64,000 bases of DNA, taken from Isoetes taiwanensis (taxonomy: Eukaryota; Streptophyta; Lycopodiopsida; Isoetales; Isoetaceae). The stretch lies in the NCBI GenBank assembly GCA_021234155.1, contig JAJEKV010000054.1, positions 4,263,962 through 4,327,961 of the forward strand. The letters are read 5' to 3'. Made by a program: the position numbers and the translations under genes. Below, piece by piece: positions 1-12,798 of the stretch (its first letter is position 1; each line of letters begins with the position of its first letter). Under the pieces are notes generated by a model, which had not been told where the DNA came from, did not search any database, and saw only the letters and a program-made list of their open reading frames with translations.

Positions 1-102
1 TGCAAAGGACTCTGTATTTCTGGTAATATGTCTTAAATCTTAATTAGCCCTACTCATTTTCATTCTAATCTGCAAATAAATATGTAAGTTATTAATTCCC
101 TG

Positions 103-632
103 CAGACAGGAGGGCCATCACATGATGTGCTTCTAGGCACTGAGAGAGATGCATTAATGACAAACTTCAATCAAGCTATCTGAGTTATTCCATCACCAAA
201 CTCTACTCTATCACAACTCATAACCAAATTTGGGAACAAGGGTTTATCTTCAGAATATGTTAGCTCTTTCTGGATCACACACCATTGGCAGATTCCGCTG
301 TGCAAATGTTCTTCCTAGGCTCTACAATTTCCAAAAACTTGAAAACCTGATCCACATACGGACCCTAACCTTGATTCAACTTCAAGCCACTGTGTCCTCA
401 AAATGGAGATGGGAATGTCCTTTGCTCCTCTAGATGTTGCCACCCTCTCATAATTGACAATAACTACTACAGGAACTTAGGGCTTGTTGATTTCGGACCA
501 AGTATTGGGCGCGGCTTACGTGATTCACGATGCAACAAATATCCATGTATGTCGATGGAGAGGGTAGCTTCTTGAAGCCCTTTGGCAGGCACCCAAGGTG
601 AGATGAGGCCACGATTGCCCCCTTGTCAATAG
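103..632 (+). pseudogene. class III peroxidase pseudogene (3' exon)
   Basis: Remnant of a secretory haem peroxidase, the plant class III family that oxidises phenolics in the cell wall or vacuole. A splice acceptor (ttccctgcag) is followed by TGGPSHDVLLGTERD, the family's GGPxWxVxLGRRD block. Next come PSPNSTLSQLITKFGNKGLS, the proximal-histidine block LSGSHTIGRFRCANVLPRLYNF-like (about 255-325), an APLDVAT block near 425-450, a DNNYYRNLG block near 457-483 and a GTQGEMRPR C-terminal block near 590-612. These lie in three reading frames with a stop after NQAI and several frameshifts, so no functional protein is possible as written. Upstream exons are absent from the window or lie before base 1. 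Family assignment is strong because block order and spacing match. Confidence 0.85.
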
Positions 633-2362
633 TAAGAGCTCTTTAGAAGTTGTTACGATTGTTTATCTACTTTTTGTGTTGTATTAGCTCATCTACATTT
701 AGCAAAAGTAATTCAACATTCAATAGATAGTTAATTGCTTCGCATCCACGAACATAGTAGTTCCCTCCATTGTCTTGGCTCACTTGGAATGGGGGCATGC
801 GGTCTATATATCTTGGGGAAAAGGCCCATCACGAAAAGCTTCCATGGGGAAAAGGTTATACGTATTGGTGTTAATGCGGTCCATTTGCTGATCATAATTT
901 CTTGATAGCATGATCCTCTAGCATGGGCTGCATGGCCTTGATATTATTCTGAGATACACACCAGGTTTTTGGTTATAAGGAATGCTTGAACATTGTGCTC
1001 AAAGTCTTTAAGCTATTAATGTTAAGGTTACTCTGTCATAATGTCTTCAAACATCTACTAATGACCCATTTCTATAGGCTCATTGGATGTTCTTCTAATA
1101 TTTTAGCACCATGTTTTGTGTAGATGAAGTATCAAGCTCGATTTATTCCCTACAAGGGAAAAGTGATTGGGGATCGTTTGTATATAACTGCGGTACAGTT
1201 AATCTACTTGCCTCTTCTCTTAATATTAATTTGAAATTATAGCGTTTAGTTGTCTAGATTATGATATAGGGGTCCTGCATACACCTCATGTCTCTCTTGG
1301 AATGAGCTGTAGTTTTGTCTCTGAAAAACTATGGGTGGAATCGGTGATATGCCTTTGAAGCTACTTTTCTGAGAATCGATTCGAATTTGACACGTTATAA
1401 GTGGGATCCTTGAAAGTCAGAGGTCTCTAGGAGACACTTATGTTGCAAAGGCGACATATCCCTGATTTAACATATGATTGATCTCTATAGTCACTATTTT
1501 GACCTAATCCCCATTGTTGTTTAAGAAGTATGAATGGCTGTCGCATTCTTATTTTCTTTAGATTTTAAATCTGTCATTGTGTCACAACATTGTGTATGCG
1601 TGCATCCAATGTCATATGGATTTTATATTCCATATTTTTTTATGCATCTAGTACGTTTGAAGTTATAGGCACCCTACTTACTCTTCTAAAACCTGCTGCA
1701 ACTACAATCAGACTTCCTTGGGCTATAGCTGAAAGAGCCTTGAATGAGTTTGTGTTTCATAGATTTTGTCTGTCAAACTGGTCTCCATCCTGAAAGTTCC
1801 AAATGTAGGATCATGATAAGAGGCAGATCATGTTCATCATAGAAGCATTTGTTGTGGATTGGAGGCCTGTGAGCTTGGAGGTTATTTTTGGTGATTATGG
1901 TGTGTAGATATTGTTGTCCTATGAGTGTTTTATGTGTGTTTTTATATATTGATCAAGCAAAGAGATGCAACAAATGACAAAATCGGCGGCCGAGAGATAG
2001 ACCACGAGGGGGACGATACTGCGTTGATTTGTGCGAACAAAAGAAAAAACACACACAAAAATAAAAAGAACTTCTGGACCTTGGCGAGGCAAAAGAATAT
2101 GAGCTTTTAACACACATAATATATCTTTTTTCGGTGGTAAGATATCTATGTGTAGAGCTCAAAGGGATTCATCTTCGACTTCTTTATGCGAGAATTTGCT
2201 CTTAACTTCAAATCTTGCTTTCATGATATTTTTACGAGGAGAATGCTAATGCTAATTATATTTGTAACTCCTAAAGCTTCTTTGGATTTATAATGGTTTT
2301 ACGGGGCAGGGCCCAATCTGCAAGGGAGTGCGTCTATTGGATCATGAGCAGGTAACGAGAAG
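633..2362. other. intergenic, no gene recognised
   Basis: AT-rich sequence with stops in all frames. I read both strands and saw no conserved protein block, no transposon terminus and no obvious RNA gene. Confidence 0.5.
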
Positions 2363-2440
2363 GGTCTTGGCTTTGAAGTTTTTGTTAGGAGGGCCCTTGT
2401 GGATATGTATAGCAAGTGAAGCATCGATGAGAGAGAGTGA
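2363..2440 (+). pseudogene. PPR-repeat fragment, possible
   Basis: One frame reads GLGFEVFVRRALVDMYSK, stop, SIDERE. This resembles the PPR phrase GFExDVFVxNALVDMYSKCGSIDEAR found between L and S motifs of plant PLS-class proteins. Only about 26 codons are recognisable, with an in-frame stop, so it would be a relic. It could be chance, since the match is short. Confidence 0.35.
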
Positions 2441-5400
2441 GTTTTGCAAACTGGCACAACTATCAAGACCTAGAGTGCAGATGGTCTAGTCCCTCACATT
2501 ATTAGGTAAGATTTAAAGTAATTACATTGTCCGACTAATGTACGTACCACTGGTGGCTTCAGCATATTATTGATGCCACAGTTTGCCACTCTGTTCCCCT
2601 CTTTTCTTCCTTGCTTCTGCTTCCTTCCATTTTTCTTCCTTTTAGTTTATTTGTAGCAAAGACTGGATCTTGCAGGCTAAAGGAGGTGGCATGCTCTTTC
2701 AAAATGGTCATTTCGATTCAAAAACCTTTGCATTGCTAGGGTTCATTATGAAACTATTTTGGGCGATCATGTGCAAGGGCGGAAAAGCAAATCATTTTGC
2801 TTTACCATCTACTCAAGGATGCCTTTCAGGTGGAGTCCGCTTCTTCAGCCCTTGATAGAAGTATCCTTCTAGAGATTTGACTGCCATGACTTCTGGGTTA
2901 CATAATGCACAACTATATTAACAAAACTGTGGAGACATTTATTGCCTCAACAGGAATGACTTGTCCAATAGACTTTGCATATGCTATTGACAAGAGAAAG
3001 TATAAGACTCCATGGCTTAAATTTGGGGCATGGTATTTATTTTCTTTTTATAAAATTAGGTTGCCGTATTGGGAAGTACTTGCAGATTTGTGTAATTGTG
3101 TCATGGAAGGCACACCAGGCAGCTTCCTTCAGAATTGCTATCATCTAATAAAGATTTGTTATTTGGTCTTTTGACCATCCACATATCAAACTAATCGGCA
3201 AGAAATAGGTCAACATGGTATATATGTCGATCTTTGTATAGTTGTCATATTACGTTGGTGATATGTTGTGTTTGCTATGTTATGTTTCTTTGATGCATTA
3301 AAAAATTTTGCACTTGAATTTGCCGCGGGATGAGGCGGACACAATTTGGCAATGAACCAAGATATAAAAATGCTAGTAGACATTTGGATTCAACCTTCAT
3401 AATCATTTAACAATGAACCATGCTTATTAGGATTGCTTTGCATTCTTTGGTATATTGAACAGGAGCATCACCCATGTTCTATTTGCTTTCGGTTTGTTTG
3501 ATTGTTAAGAATATTTTCATCATGTTTTCAATTGGAAAAAAGAATTGATACATCAAGTATTAGATCAACGGATGATCTCACCAAATGTAAATACATTTTG
3601 GTGGAGAATATGTTGTCCAAGCAATCTTTGTACATCTTTTTCCAATCTTTGAATACAAGGATCTGAGTTTTTGCAATCATTTTAGTTTTGTAAATACATG
3701 AATACAAGGATACGATTTTTGCAATCATTTTAGTAGGCATGTAAATCTGAGACGAGTTGATATTCATACTTCTTTACCTCTTTGCAAACTCCGGCTCTCT
3801 GTTTTAAATGACATCTCATGCAATGTAGTAGAGCCTTTTTACCTTTGGTCGGATGCTTGTAATGGTGATGAAGCAGCGGGGAAGGAAGAGGGGCAAGCTA
3901 TAGCTTGTCATTTTAACTCTTATGTATTACCACATAGCGATAGTTAAATGTCCTAAAATTCTTTCTTAGAGACAACCGGAAATTCATTCTTTTATTTTTT
4001 TAAACTAAGCACGGGGAATATTACCGATTGCCCTCCCTTATTAGATTCGTTTTATTTAATTTCTTGTATGTCTTTCTTCCATCTTGCAACGCACTGTGCG
4101 ACAAGTGTGATCTTATGTATTACCATCTCAGACTCAGGCTCGGTGTATTTTCTACATTGTGATCAACATGCATTATAAACATTTAAAGGATATACGAGAT
4201 TTTAATGTCACATGCGGTAAATATTTAAAAGACATACGAGATTGTGACGAAGAAATCACCATGCAGTTTGAGACTATGACTATCATATTGGAACCTAAAC
4301 ACATTTCTAAAGTTTTTGATGTTTCCAAATTCTCTATGTATCTATTGTGGCAATTGTGGAAGACCTTCGTTGTGCATTTTCACACCCTGGTAACCCTAAG
4401 CATGAAGCAAACTTCAACGAAAATAGGGTCTAGAGAGATCTTGAGCATAAAATAAAATATCTACATATCCTTTGCATGCTTCTTCCGCATAAAGTAACCC
4501 GGAGATTTTTTTTGATATAAGTATCTTTTAGCCTTCATTAAAATCTATCTTCCCTTCATCGCCACCACCTCGCCTTTGCCTCGGCATCTAGGCGGCTCTG
4601 CACTAGCCTCCCAAGCGGTAAACACCGGCTCCAACTTCCTTAGGGCTCTAGTCCGCCCGACATCCCCATCAGTTCATATAGTTTTCTTCGTCTTACCTGG
4701 AGCCAATTCCAGCGCATAATTCTGTTATAGAGCCAATTCAATGGCATCCGCTACTTTTGAGACGTGAAATAAAGCCTTGTGCAAAAAAAAATATTGTGTC
4801 TACTTGAGCAAATGTTTCCCTTTATCGGCTTATACGTACTTTGAGTTGTATTATCCTCCCAAAAAAAAAAAAAAGGTCTTATGGGTTTGTGGCATATTCT
4901 AGGTATATGCGATTATATGCGAGAATATGCCAATAATTGCTCCAAACCTATTATCATTTGTAAACTATCACGTGGCCCTTGTTCTTTGGGCAGCCACTCT
5001 GGAAAGCGCTTTAGATTTTGAGTGCGTGATTTAGTAGATAAACCGCTAGCTACTTAGGTGCTTGGTCCTCGCTTTAGATCTTGGGCTGTGATTTAGTGGA
5101 TGAAGAGCGAAATAATACCCAGATTTTTTGGGCTCGAATATGGGAATGCATGCGATTTGAAATCGATAGAATGTCCCAAGAACAAAAGGAAAGAGTTTGC
5201 CTTCAAAACCAAGGCTGCGAGGGGATTTTTGATTCTGACACAAAGTAGGCGATTGAGCGATTGCTTGCCGCGATGATACGAGCCTTTGATCCTGCTCATC
5301 TTATCACGAAAGAACACATTGAAGCTATTTGAGTGATGAGGAGTTTGTCTGGACAATTAATGTAGTGAATGAGATCCTCCGTAAGTAAATTTTTGCCATT

Positions 5401-5848
5401 GTATCGTGTGTTTTTGCAATGGAAGTCGTGAGCAAGGGCGATCTCAATAAAAAAATAGTAGAGCGGGTAAAAGCCCGAACACCATATATACTTTAGGTGA
5501 TACTCTTCACCATTCAGTAGTTTCAACAAATGTTTTTGTGCTTATTTTTGTACATACATAGCTGACTAAGCACACATTCATTGTAATATTGAGATATGTT
5601 TTCAAACCGTTGCAAACTTATACATTGTGATGGAGTATTTAAATGGAGCTGACCTCTTCTATCATCTCAAGGTACTTTTGACAACTTTTATTGAATGAAA
5701 TAAAAATGATTTGCCATACAAGTCGAGATTCTTGGCAAATTCATGAGCCAATGTGTAGGTGATAAATGTCTTGTGTTGTAGAAACCAAACATTTTTTGGG
5801 GCATGCCTTTTGAAGGTTGATGCTTCATATATGATCTTCTTGATATAT
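2441..5848. other. intergenic with short tandem duplications
   Basis: No gene recognised. It holds a 49-bp tandem duplication at 3651-3748 and a roughly 42-bp imperfect duplication at 4181-4260 (ATTTAAAGGATATACGAGAT-like). Homopolymer A runs occur near 4786 and 4860. The rest is AT-rich and stop-rich. Confidence 0.5.
3651..3748. repeat. 49-bp tandem duplication
   Basis: GAATACAAGGA starts at 3651 and again at 3700. Each copy is followed by tttttgcaatcattttag and a gtaaat end. Two copies, slightly diverged. Confidence 0.8.
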
Positions 5849-7198
5849 TCTAGAATGGGACTGCAAAGAAACCAACAAACCGCCGAGATAGGCTTCTCAT
5901 TCATCGTGATTTTCTACAATGGTGGGCCGATTGGGTAGCGCGCACATGCGAACTACCCACGAAAAATAAAGGGAAAATCAATTATATCATTTGGACCCCA
6001 AAACAAATACAATGCTAATAGATGAGTGGCTGATGTACTGTAGAAAGCTTATCAGGGATTAAAAACCCCGCCCTTTCGGGTTTTGAGGAAAAACCCTAGT
6101 GATAAGCCCGGCAAGGGGCTTAGACAAGCGTAAGGCATAGAATCGCTCCCAAAACCCCGCATGGAGAAGTCGAAGCGGATCTGGCTTCGCCAACCTGTCC
6201 ACGCACATCACCAACACAACAAGCGAGAAAACATACCGGAGAATAGCATCACCCGGTGGTGGAAAAACATGATAAGCGAGAACTTGTACAAAATATAATA
6301 AACAAAGAAGGGGGAGGGTGGGTTCAAAGAGAATAAGAGGAAGCGCCGATGAGTCATGGATGCGAAATCGCCTAAAATAGCGAACTCCCAACCAAAGCGG
6401 GCATGCGCCCACCGCATGCATGCATGACATGCATGCTCGTCCCCATTCTAGAATGGCGATCCGATGGCTTTCCGGATCGATGCGATTCTAGAATGGGACT
6501 CGCAAAAACCAACAAACGCCCGACTACCGAGAGAACTTCACGACAAACTAGGATCGAGGGCGAAGGTCCGCGGGGCCGGCCAAAGTAGGAAAAAGGATAG
6601 CATGAAAGATCGCCAAATTGGCTAAGCGAGGCGGGAAGAAGCCCCTCCCACGCCGGAAACAATTCAAAGAGAATAAGGTGCTTCTTGGAGAGAAGAGGAA
6701 GCGCCGATGAGTCGTGGATCGAGAAATGCGCCTAAAATAGCGAACTCCCAACCAAAGCGGGCATGCGCCCGACGCGCATGCATGCATGACATGCATGCTC
6801 GTCCCATTCTAGAATGGCGATCCGATGGTTCCGGATCGATGCGATTCTAGAATGGGACCGCAAGAAACCAACAAACCGCCGACTACCGGAGAACTTCCCG
6901 ACAAACTAGGATCGAGGACGCAAGGTCACGGGGCGCAGGCCAAAGGCGGAAAAGGATAGCATGAAAGATACGCCAAATTGGCTAAGCGAGGCAGGAAGAA
7001 GCCCCTCCCACGGAAACAATTCAAAGAGAATAAAGATGCTGGCGAGAGAGAGGAAGATGAGTCGTGGATCTTTAAATGCGCTGAAATAGCAAACTCCCAA
7101 CCAAAGCGGGCATCGCGCCCGCCCGCATGCATGCATGACATGCATGCTCGTCCCATTCTAGAATGGCGATCCGATGGCCGGATCGATGCGATCCATCT
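5849..7198. repeat. about 350-bp tandem repeat array with Xba-type palindrome
   Basis: The block beginning TTCAAAGAGAATAA occurs at 6321, 6661 and 7018, a period of 340-357 bp. Each unit contains GCATGCATGCATGACATGC, the perfect palindrome CCATTCTAGAATGG, a CGATCCGATGG/CCGGATCG stem pair and a tail CGCCAAATTGGCTAAGCGAGG. A partial unit is visible at 5849-5890 and the last unit stops at about 7198. The units differ mainly by small indels at CTG/CAG positions, for example gggactgcaaag versus gggaccgcaag. I see no protein in it. It could be a short satellite array or tandemly copied promoter/LTR-like DNA. Confidence 0.75.
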
Positions 7199-9867
7199 TT
7201 GTAGTGCTTAGTTTGTCTTTGTGTATTAAAGGTATTCATTATTTTATTGACTTTATTATTTTGTTCTACCCTTCGTAAAGGATAAAGGCGATGTGGCTTC
7301 GAGAATCATCTTGCTAGGGACGTGGTGGATAGCTACCAGCAAAGGACGGTTCGTTTTAAAAATGTATATTTTTCTGTGTAATATGTACATGATAGAAAAG
7401 TTTGTGCAAATGTTATATTTATTCAAGTTTAATGTTTAGTTAATGCAGATCTGATCTAAAGGTCAAAGATGAGGCTTTGAAACAGATTGGTTATTTCATT
7501 AGGTACTTTATCATGCTTTATAATTTTGGTAACTCTGGAGGGACGATTATCTTCCTCTTTCTAGCGACTCTTAAATTACGCAGGAAAAAATAAAAAATGT
7601 AAATAAATCAATGAAATAGTTAAAAAGTATTCTGGTATATGTGTGCTTGTTCTAAAAGCTAAACTGGAAGAAATTTGACAATAATCCACATGATCACGTA
7701 TTCAAAAAACATATAATCTAAATTTATTGCATAAACACCATATGTATTGTTTCGAAAGTCTAAAATAGGTCAACTTGAAAGTTCCAAAGACAACCTACTC
7801 TTGCTCTATACAACAAAAAAAGTTACATGCACTTCTTATTTTCAAAAACATCACATCATATGATTGAGAACATCTTTCGCATTTACACATGAAGCTATTT
7901 TCATATCATTCCATTCCATGAAATTATGACTTGTCTAAATATACTAATACATAGTTTGCATATCTCTGATGAGTACATACACATGCTCGAGAAATAAAGC
8001 GAAGAAGTAGTGCCTCTAGTTGTTACAAAAAACCAAATGCTATGAAGGACGTTGTGATAACAAAAAATGTGTGGCTAACACAAACATTACATACCCTCTT
8101 TAGTACTCAAAATGAACTGGGTATGCACTTTCATTCCTAGTTCTTTCCGACTCTCCTATACGTTGCCACTCGCCCAACAACATTATAGACAAAGACATAA
8201 AACACGTTCAGACATTTCTAGAACATCCAAGTACTTAATTACATACACAACTCGATCGAGCGAGACTTGTAGATGGGCTTCTAGATGAATGTAGGGGATC
8301 TACAAACTGATTATAAGAACATGGTAGGGGTCTACTTTAATTTAAATATTGAGTCGATATATATGATGGGGGTTTGACGTAGAAATTTTGATTCCACACG
8401 GTTTGATTTAAGCCACTTTACCCACAGAAAACTAAGGGCAACCCTCCGTGCGCAGCACCTTGTTTTATCAAGTTAATGAATTGGTGCTTCTTAGCATGTT
8501 TTAGTTTTTTTTTTCTTCCTATAGATCTGCATAAAGCAGATTATGTTTGCAACTGAAGGTCCTCTTGCGAACTCAGAATATCTGCATGACTATTAACCCG
8601 ACCTTTTCTTTATTTGGATAACGTCTTTATTATAGTCTAAACTCTAAATCTAGAAGGATTGAATTTATCTGTTCAACTTGAGCACATGATTGCCAAGTAT
8701 TACAGTCCCTAAAAGTAAAACCATTTGTTAAAAATGCTTGGTGGCTTTCAAATAATTTTTTTGTTACGTGCTTTTTTTGACAATGGGATAAGGAAGAGCT
8801 CAAGAATGAATTCACATGTGAAGTTAACAATTTTGTTATCATCAACGACCCGCAAAACTGGCTGGCCTTTTTTTTTTTGTTGTGAACATTTTATTCCATT
8901 CATTGTGCATAATGCATGATGAAGTATTTCATTGTTAAGATCAATATAGAAACATGCCCTCAATAGGTCTTAGAGCAGAGTCTTTAAGAGTTAGCATGAC
9001 AAGTAGGCCGATGGCAGGCATTGCCTTCAACAGAGAAAAGGAGCAAAACGAGACCATACATTAATTGGTGTCCTAGCTAGAGGCCTCGAATCTTTCAAGT
9101 AATATCAAAAGCTTTTGATGCATCTTTAAAAATCATGACATAAGGGACTGAAGAGAGATTCATTTCGAGATGGTCTGTTATACAAGCAAGGTTGCAAATA
9201 AAGCGACCAAGAGTAACTATATAGCCTTTTGTTTGCAAAATTTGCTCCAGCATAAAATTAGCCTTTTGTTTCCAAAATCAGTTCCAGTATAAAATTCTAT
9301 ATGTAAGAGCAAGCAAAATAAGAATGAACCTGCTATCTATACCTACACAACAGGAGTTAAGAATGCAATCTGACACAACAAAAATCCAAAGATCAGCAAA
9401 ATAGAAGAAAAGACAGAAAGGAACTTACACTCACGAAATTGCCACTTATTCTCCATGGAGACTAAACTTTTGCAGTAAACCTCTGCAGGAAAAAGCAGAC
9501 CTCGGTTATGGCAGATTTGAATCCCATAGTTGGATTGAAAATTCTATATGTCACCTGGTTACCCAAGATGGAATGCAAATCTGCACTGAAAAAGCTTTGC
9601 ATAATTTTAACATCTTTTAATTCCAAATTGGCTGTAAAGACAAATCTTTAGTTTAGTACAGGAATACAACATTGAATACAGGAAGGAAAAATTAGAAAAT
9701 CAATAGTTCAAAAATACTTTGTACCCTAAATGACTTGCATATGACATAGAAATCAAGGAGTTATTACCAACTCCACCATCAAACAAGGGTTTACCCCTTG
9801 GGGCAACCCGAGAAGAAAGAATAAGAAATTGAATTGATCTGATTTCTAACATTTATGAAGACCAAAT
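7199..9867. other. intergenic, nothing recognised
   Basis: AT-rich, stop-rich sequence with homopolymer tracts (poly-T near 8504 and 8870). No conserved protein block or structured repeat was identified on either strand. Confidence 0.5.
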
Positions 9868-9950
9868 GTCTATGGGAGAATGCTGCCCTCAAGATGAGTA
9901 TGTGCAATAATGCACATACCCACAAGAGGGCAGCGTTAACCCATGGATGG
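9868..9950. repeat. long imperfect hairpin (miRNA- or MITE-like)
   Basis: Arms GCTGCCCTC (9882-9890) and GAGGGCAGC (9926-9934) pair. Inside them GTATGTGC (9898-9905) pairs with GCACATAC (9912-9919) around a six-base loop. Pairing extends outwards through CTATGGGAGAAT/GTTAACCCATGG, giving about 37-nt arms with small internal loops. The size fits a plant microRNA precursor or a tiny foldback element. No function can be assigned from sequence alone. Confidence 0.5.
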
Positions 9951-11040
9951 AGTAGATTATTTCCAATCCTAGCCACCCATCCAAAGATTCAACTACCGGA
10001 TTTGCAGTGGCTGATTATTGCGATAATCTCCAGCTGGAAGATAATCTCATGCTTTCTCATGTTCTTTGGCATCCCTGATTTAAGGCTAGACAAGAAAGAG
10101 ATTTGATAAGTCTCAAGTTAAATAGAGCATGTTCTCTTTTCCTAAAGTAATCAAACCTTATAGAAACAAAGGGTTAGCTATAAAAAACCTTATGTTGTAC
10201 ATGTTCCTTCCCACCTTAGCACAACATTGACGGAAAGCTTACCTCCTGACCATCCTAATTTTTCTATGGTGGCAAGGATAACCTAAAGATTTGTTAATAA
10301 TACATGGTAGTGCTACATTTTTGTTCGCCATAAGTGTCCTCAAGTGCTCTTGCTCTTTTGTATTCTTTAATGCGTCAAGCGTCCCTTGTGTTCAATTTGC
10401 TCGAACATTTGAAATTAGTTTTGCATAGAACCGACAAATTCAGTCTTCTTAGACCTTTTTATTTGCACTCTCCTTATTTGCTCCATGCTTTGAAGATCTT
10501 GTTTCCTTTGACCATAAGTCGAACTATGCATGTTCACATTCACACTCACACTCACACATTGGTAACATTTTAAGTAAGTAGATAGCAACAACGAAATTAA
10601 CCTTTGCAGTATGAGTACTTTGTGGCATATCAGGTCCACACTCAATGGTTGTTCTATATGGGTTTATCTTTTAATATTGAATGTGAGCCGTGGATCTGGA
10701 GCATATGCTCGGTATGATACCCGATCGGTAGCCAACATCTTTTTGGATAAAAAATGGTGTGCCACTTTCTAAGGTCTCGATTGAACACATGGTTGGCGGA
10801 AACCATATTTTATTAAACTTCTCTACAAGACCATTACATCGCATATTTTTATGCTGAACCACAGTAGACTAGATTGCAACAGAGTGGAGACATCATTTGA
10901 GCAAGCAAAGAGGGCGCAATCTAGTGCGCCATGCTCCTCCATTTTGGCAGGGGACGAAACCCTCTATTCTGTTTTACTTCCCTTGCATTTTAGCAAGAGA
11001 ACCAGCCTGCCATCTGAAATAGGGCCGGACACCCGGATGC
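9951..11040. other. intergenic, nothing recognised
   Basis: No conserved coding block. There is a short CACACT-rich run at about 10531-10560. Confidence 0.45.
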
Positions 11041-11044
11041 CTAA

Positions 11045-11185
11045 ACACTAAGCCCTGTAAGAAATAAACACACAAGAAATCCCCCACAAGAAGAAATAAA
11101 CGGACAAAAAAATGAATATGGGACTTGAACCCACTGATCCTTGCACAACAGTGCCCCTGCCTCTACCGAAGTCGATATGAGAGAA
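11045..11185 (-). mobile_element. tRNA-related SINE-like sequence
   Basis: On the minus strand a pol III B-box lies in a good T-arm (ATGGGACTTGAACCCAC read on plus, 11118-11134). It has a five-pair stem, one of them G-U, and a seven-base loop. An A-box-like CGGTAGAGGCAGGGGC lies about 20 bases upstream on that strand. No full cloverleaf can be drawn. A T-rich tail follows to about 11045. This is the look of a SINE head derived from tRNA; it is not a working tRNA gene. Confidence 0.5.
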
Positions 11186-11985
11186 CTGCAGCTCCGCTTG
11201 CAACTGGCATATCCGGCATGTCCATAGCCGGGAGGTGTGCTCCTGCCCGCTGCCCTGCCGCCTCCACGTGCTTTTCAAATTCGAGCCACTGGCATATCGA
11301 CACGCAGGAGCTTCCCAAAACAGGCTCCAAATTTCTTTTCTTACACCATTGAGTTCACTTAAAAAAACATGACACAAAGACAACACTGAAATAGAAACTT
11401 GCCCCTCACAACAAAGAAGCAGATCAAACATGCACAAACATACCATTTTCAATACAATACAATACCAGAATCATAGTTTCCACCATTGCGAGAATACCCT
11501 CCCCAATACGAAACGGATTGGGTAAACTTAATATCAGGTCCACAGTCAACAACTTCTTCAAAGGAATAAGAGAAACGCCTGCAAAATGGATCAAATTTCT
11601 AAGGAGCACATTCCTTCAAGGCTTGAAGCAGTCTGAAAAGATTTGATGAGTTGTATTAGACAAGTTCCGATTTATAAATGGGTCGCAAGTACCTTCATGA
11701 TTTTTATTTGCTAATTCTAAAATTAGACGACTTTAGAATGGAATCTAGCATTGTGAAAGAGAAAAAGAAAGATGTATTCATCATAAAAAAAAGCTGGAAT
11801 AAGTTTTTCAGAAGATAGACATAGTTTCAACTGTTGAAGACATGCTGAGACAACAGCTCCGTTTTGTACGATTCTAATTTACCTGAAATGGTCGCATGTC
11901 AGATCCAACAAACACTTGGCCCGCTAAAGAATCGGAATCAAGGGTTAAATTTGCATGGCAGCCCTTCCATTCTTTTGAAGGGCAC
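11186..11985. other. intergenic, nothing recognised
   Basis: No protein block, repeat or RNA structure recognised. Confidence 0.4.
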
Positions 11986-12646
11986 TTCAAAAACTTGCCT
12001 TTCGGTTTGAATGGCAGTTTTTAACGTTGCCATTCTGTTGCATAGTAGATTTTTTGGCTGCCATTCAATACAATAAATTAACAAATTAACCAGAAACTCA
12101 ATAACCAAACCATGAATTTGCTTTATCGAATATAATACTCAATGACTCCAAATCGTACTTCCAAATCTCAGAGACTTCCAATCCAAATCGTACTTCTATT
12201 CTTCTGCTGCTTTTGCTTCAGCAGATCGGCTGCCACAACTAATCGAGACCACTGTAATGACTGTATCTATATGGGTGGGCGGGAGTCGGGAGGAAGGATC
12301 AAGAAAAAGGGCAGGTCCATCACCGCCGATCAAGTTTGAAAAATGGGGAAATTTTTAATTTTGCATTCAACAATGGTGGTTGCCAACTTTTTCTCAAATC
12401 GTGCACCACTACTAAATTCCAAGCCAACAAACCAAAAATCTTTTCAATACATAGTTAGTTAGATACTACATTGTATTGTATAGACATTATACATACACGA
12501 TATGACAATGACATATGATATTTGCATTGTATAAAATTAGAAATTTTTAAAAATGAGAGCCATTCTGTTGAATGGCTACATTATTTTCTGCATTTCGATT
12601 TGAATGGCATTTTTTTATGTTGCCGTTCTTTTGCATGGCTATAAAA
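11986..12646 (+). repeat. pair of 50-bp direct repeats upstream of the PPR gene
   Basis: A block reading TTTGAATGGCA...GTTGCC(A/G)TTCT is present at about 11998-12046 and again at about 12592-12640, both in plus orientation, with related TGCCATTCAA pieces between them. The pair brackets about 590 bp just upstream of the PPR gene. It may be the ends of a degraded element or part of the promoter region. Confidence 0.5.
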
Positions 12647-12798
12647 CGAAGTGTCGTTCTCTGCATGGCTCGCTTTTCTGGAACTAGACAAAAGGTTTTG
12701 GTTGTGTGCAAGGCTATATACTCAGTTTTATGCTCAGTTTCAAATCTGTTATGTTTTATGGATATATCTAGTAGCCCCTAGTTAGAAATGTCTGCAAA

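Noticed and set aside
5610..5673. VMEYLNGADLFYHLK followed by a GTACTT donor, like a kinase hinge region
   Set aside because: Only about 15 residues match, and no other kinase block is found on either side.
6059..7211. Several 60-120 codon ORFs on both strands
   Set aside because: They lie in the tandem-repeat block and change frame from unit to unit; no conserved protein.
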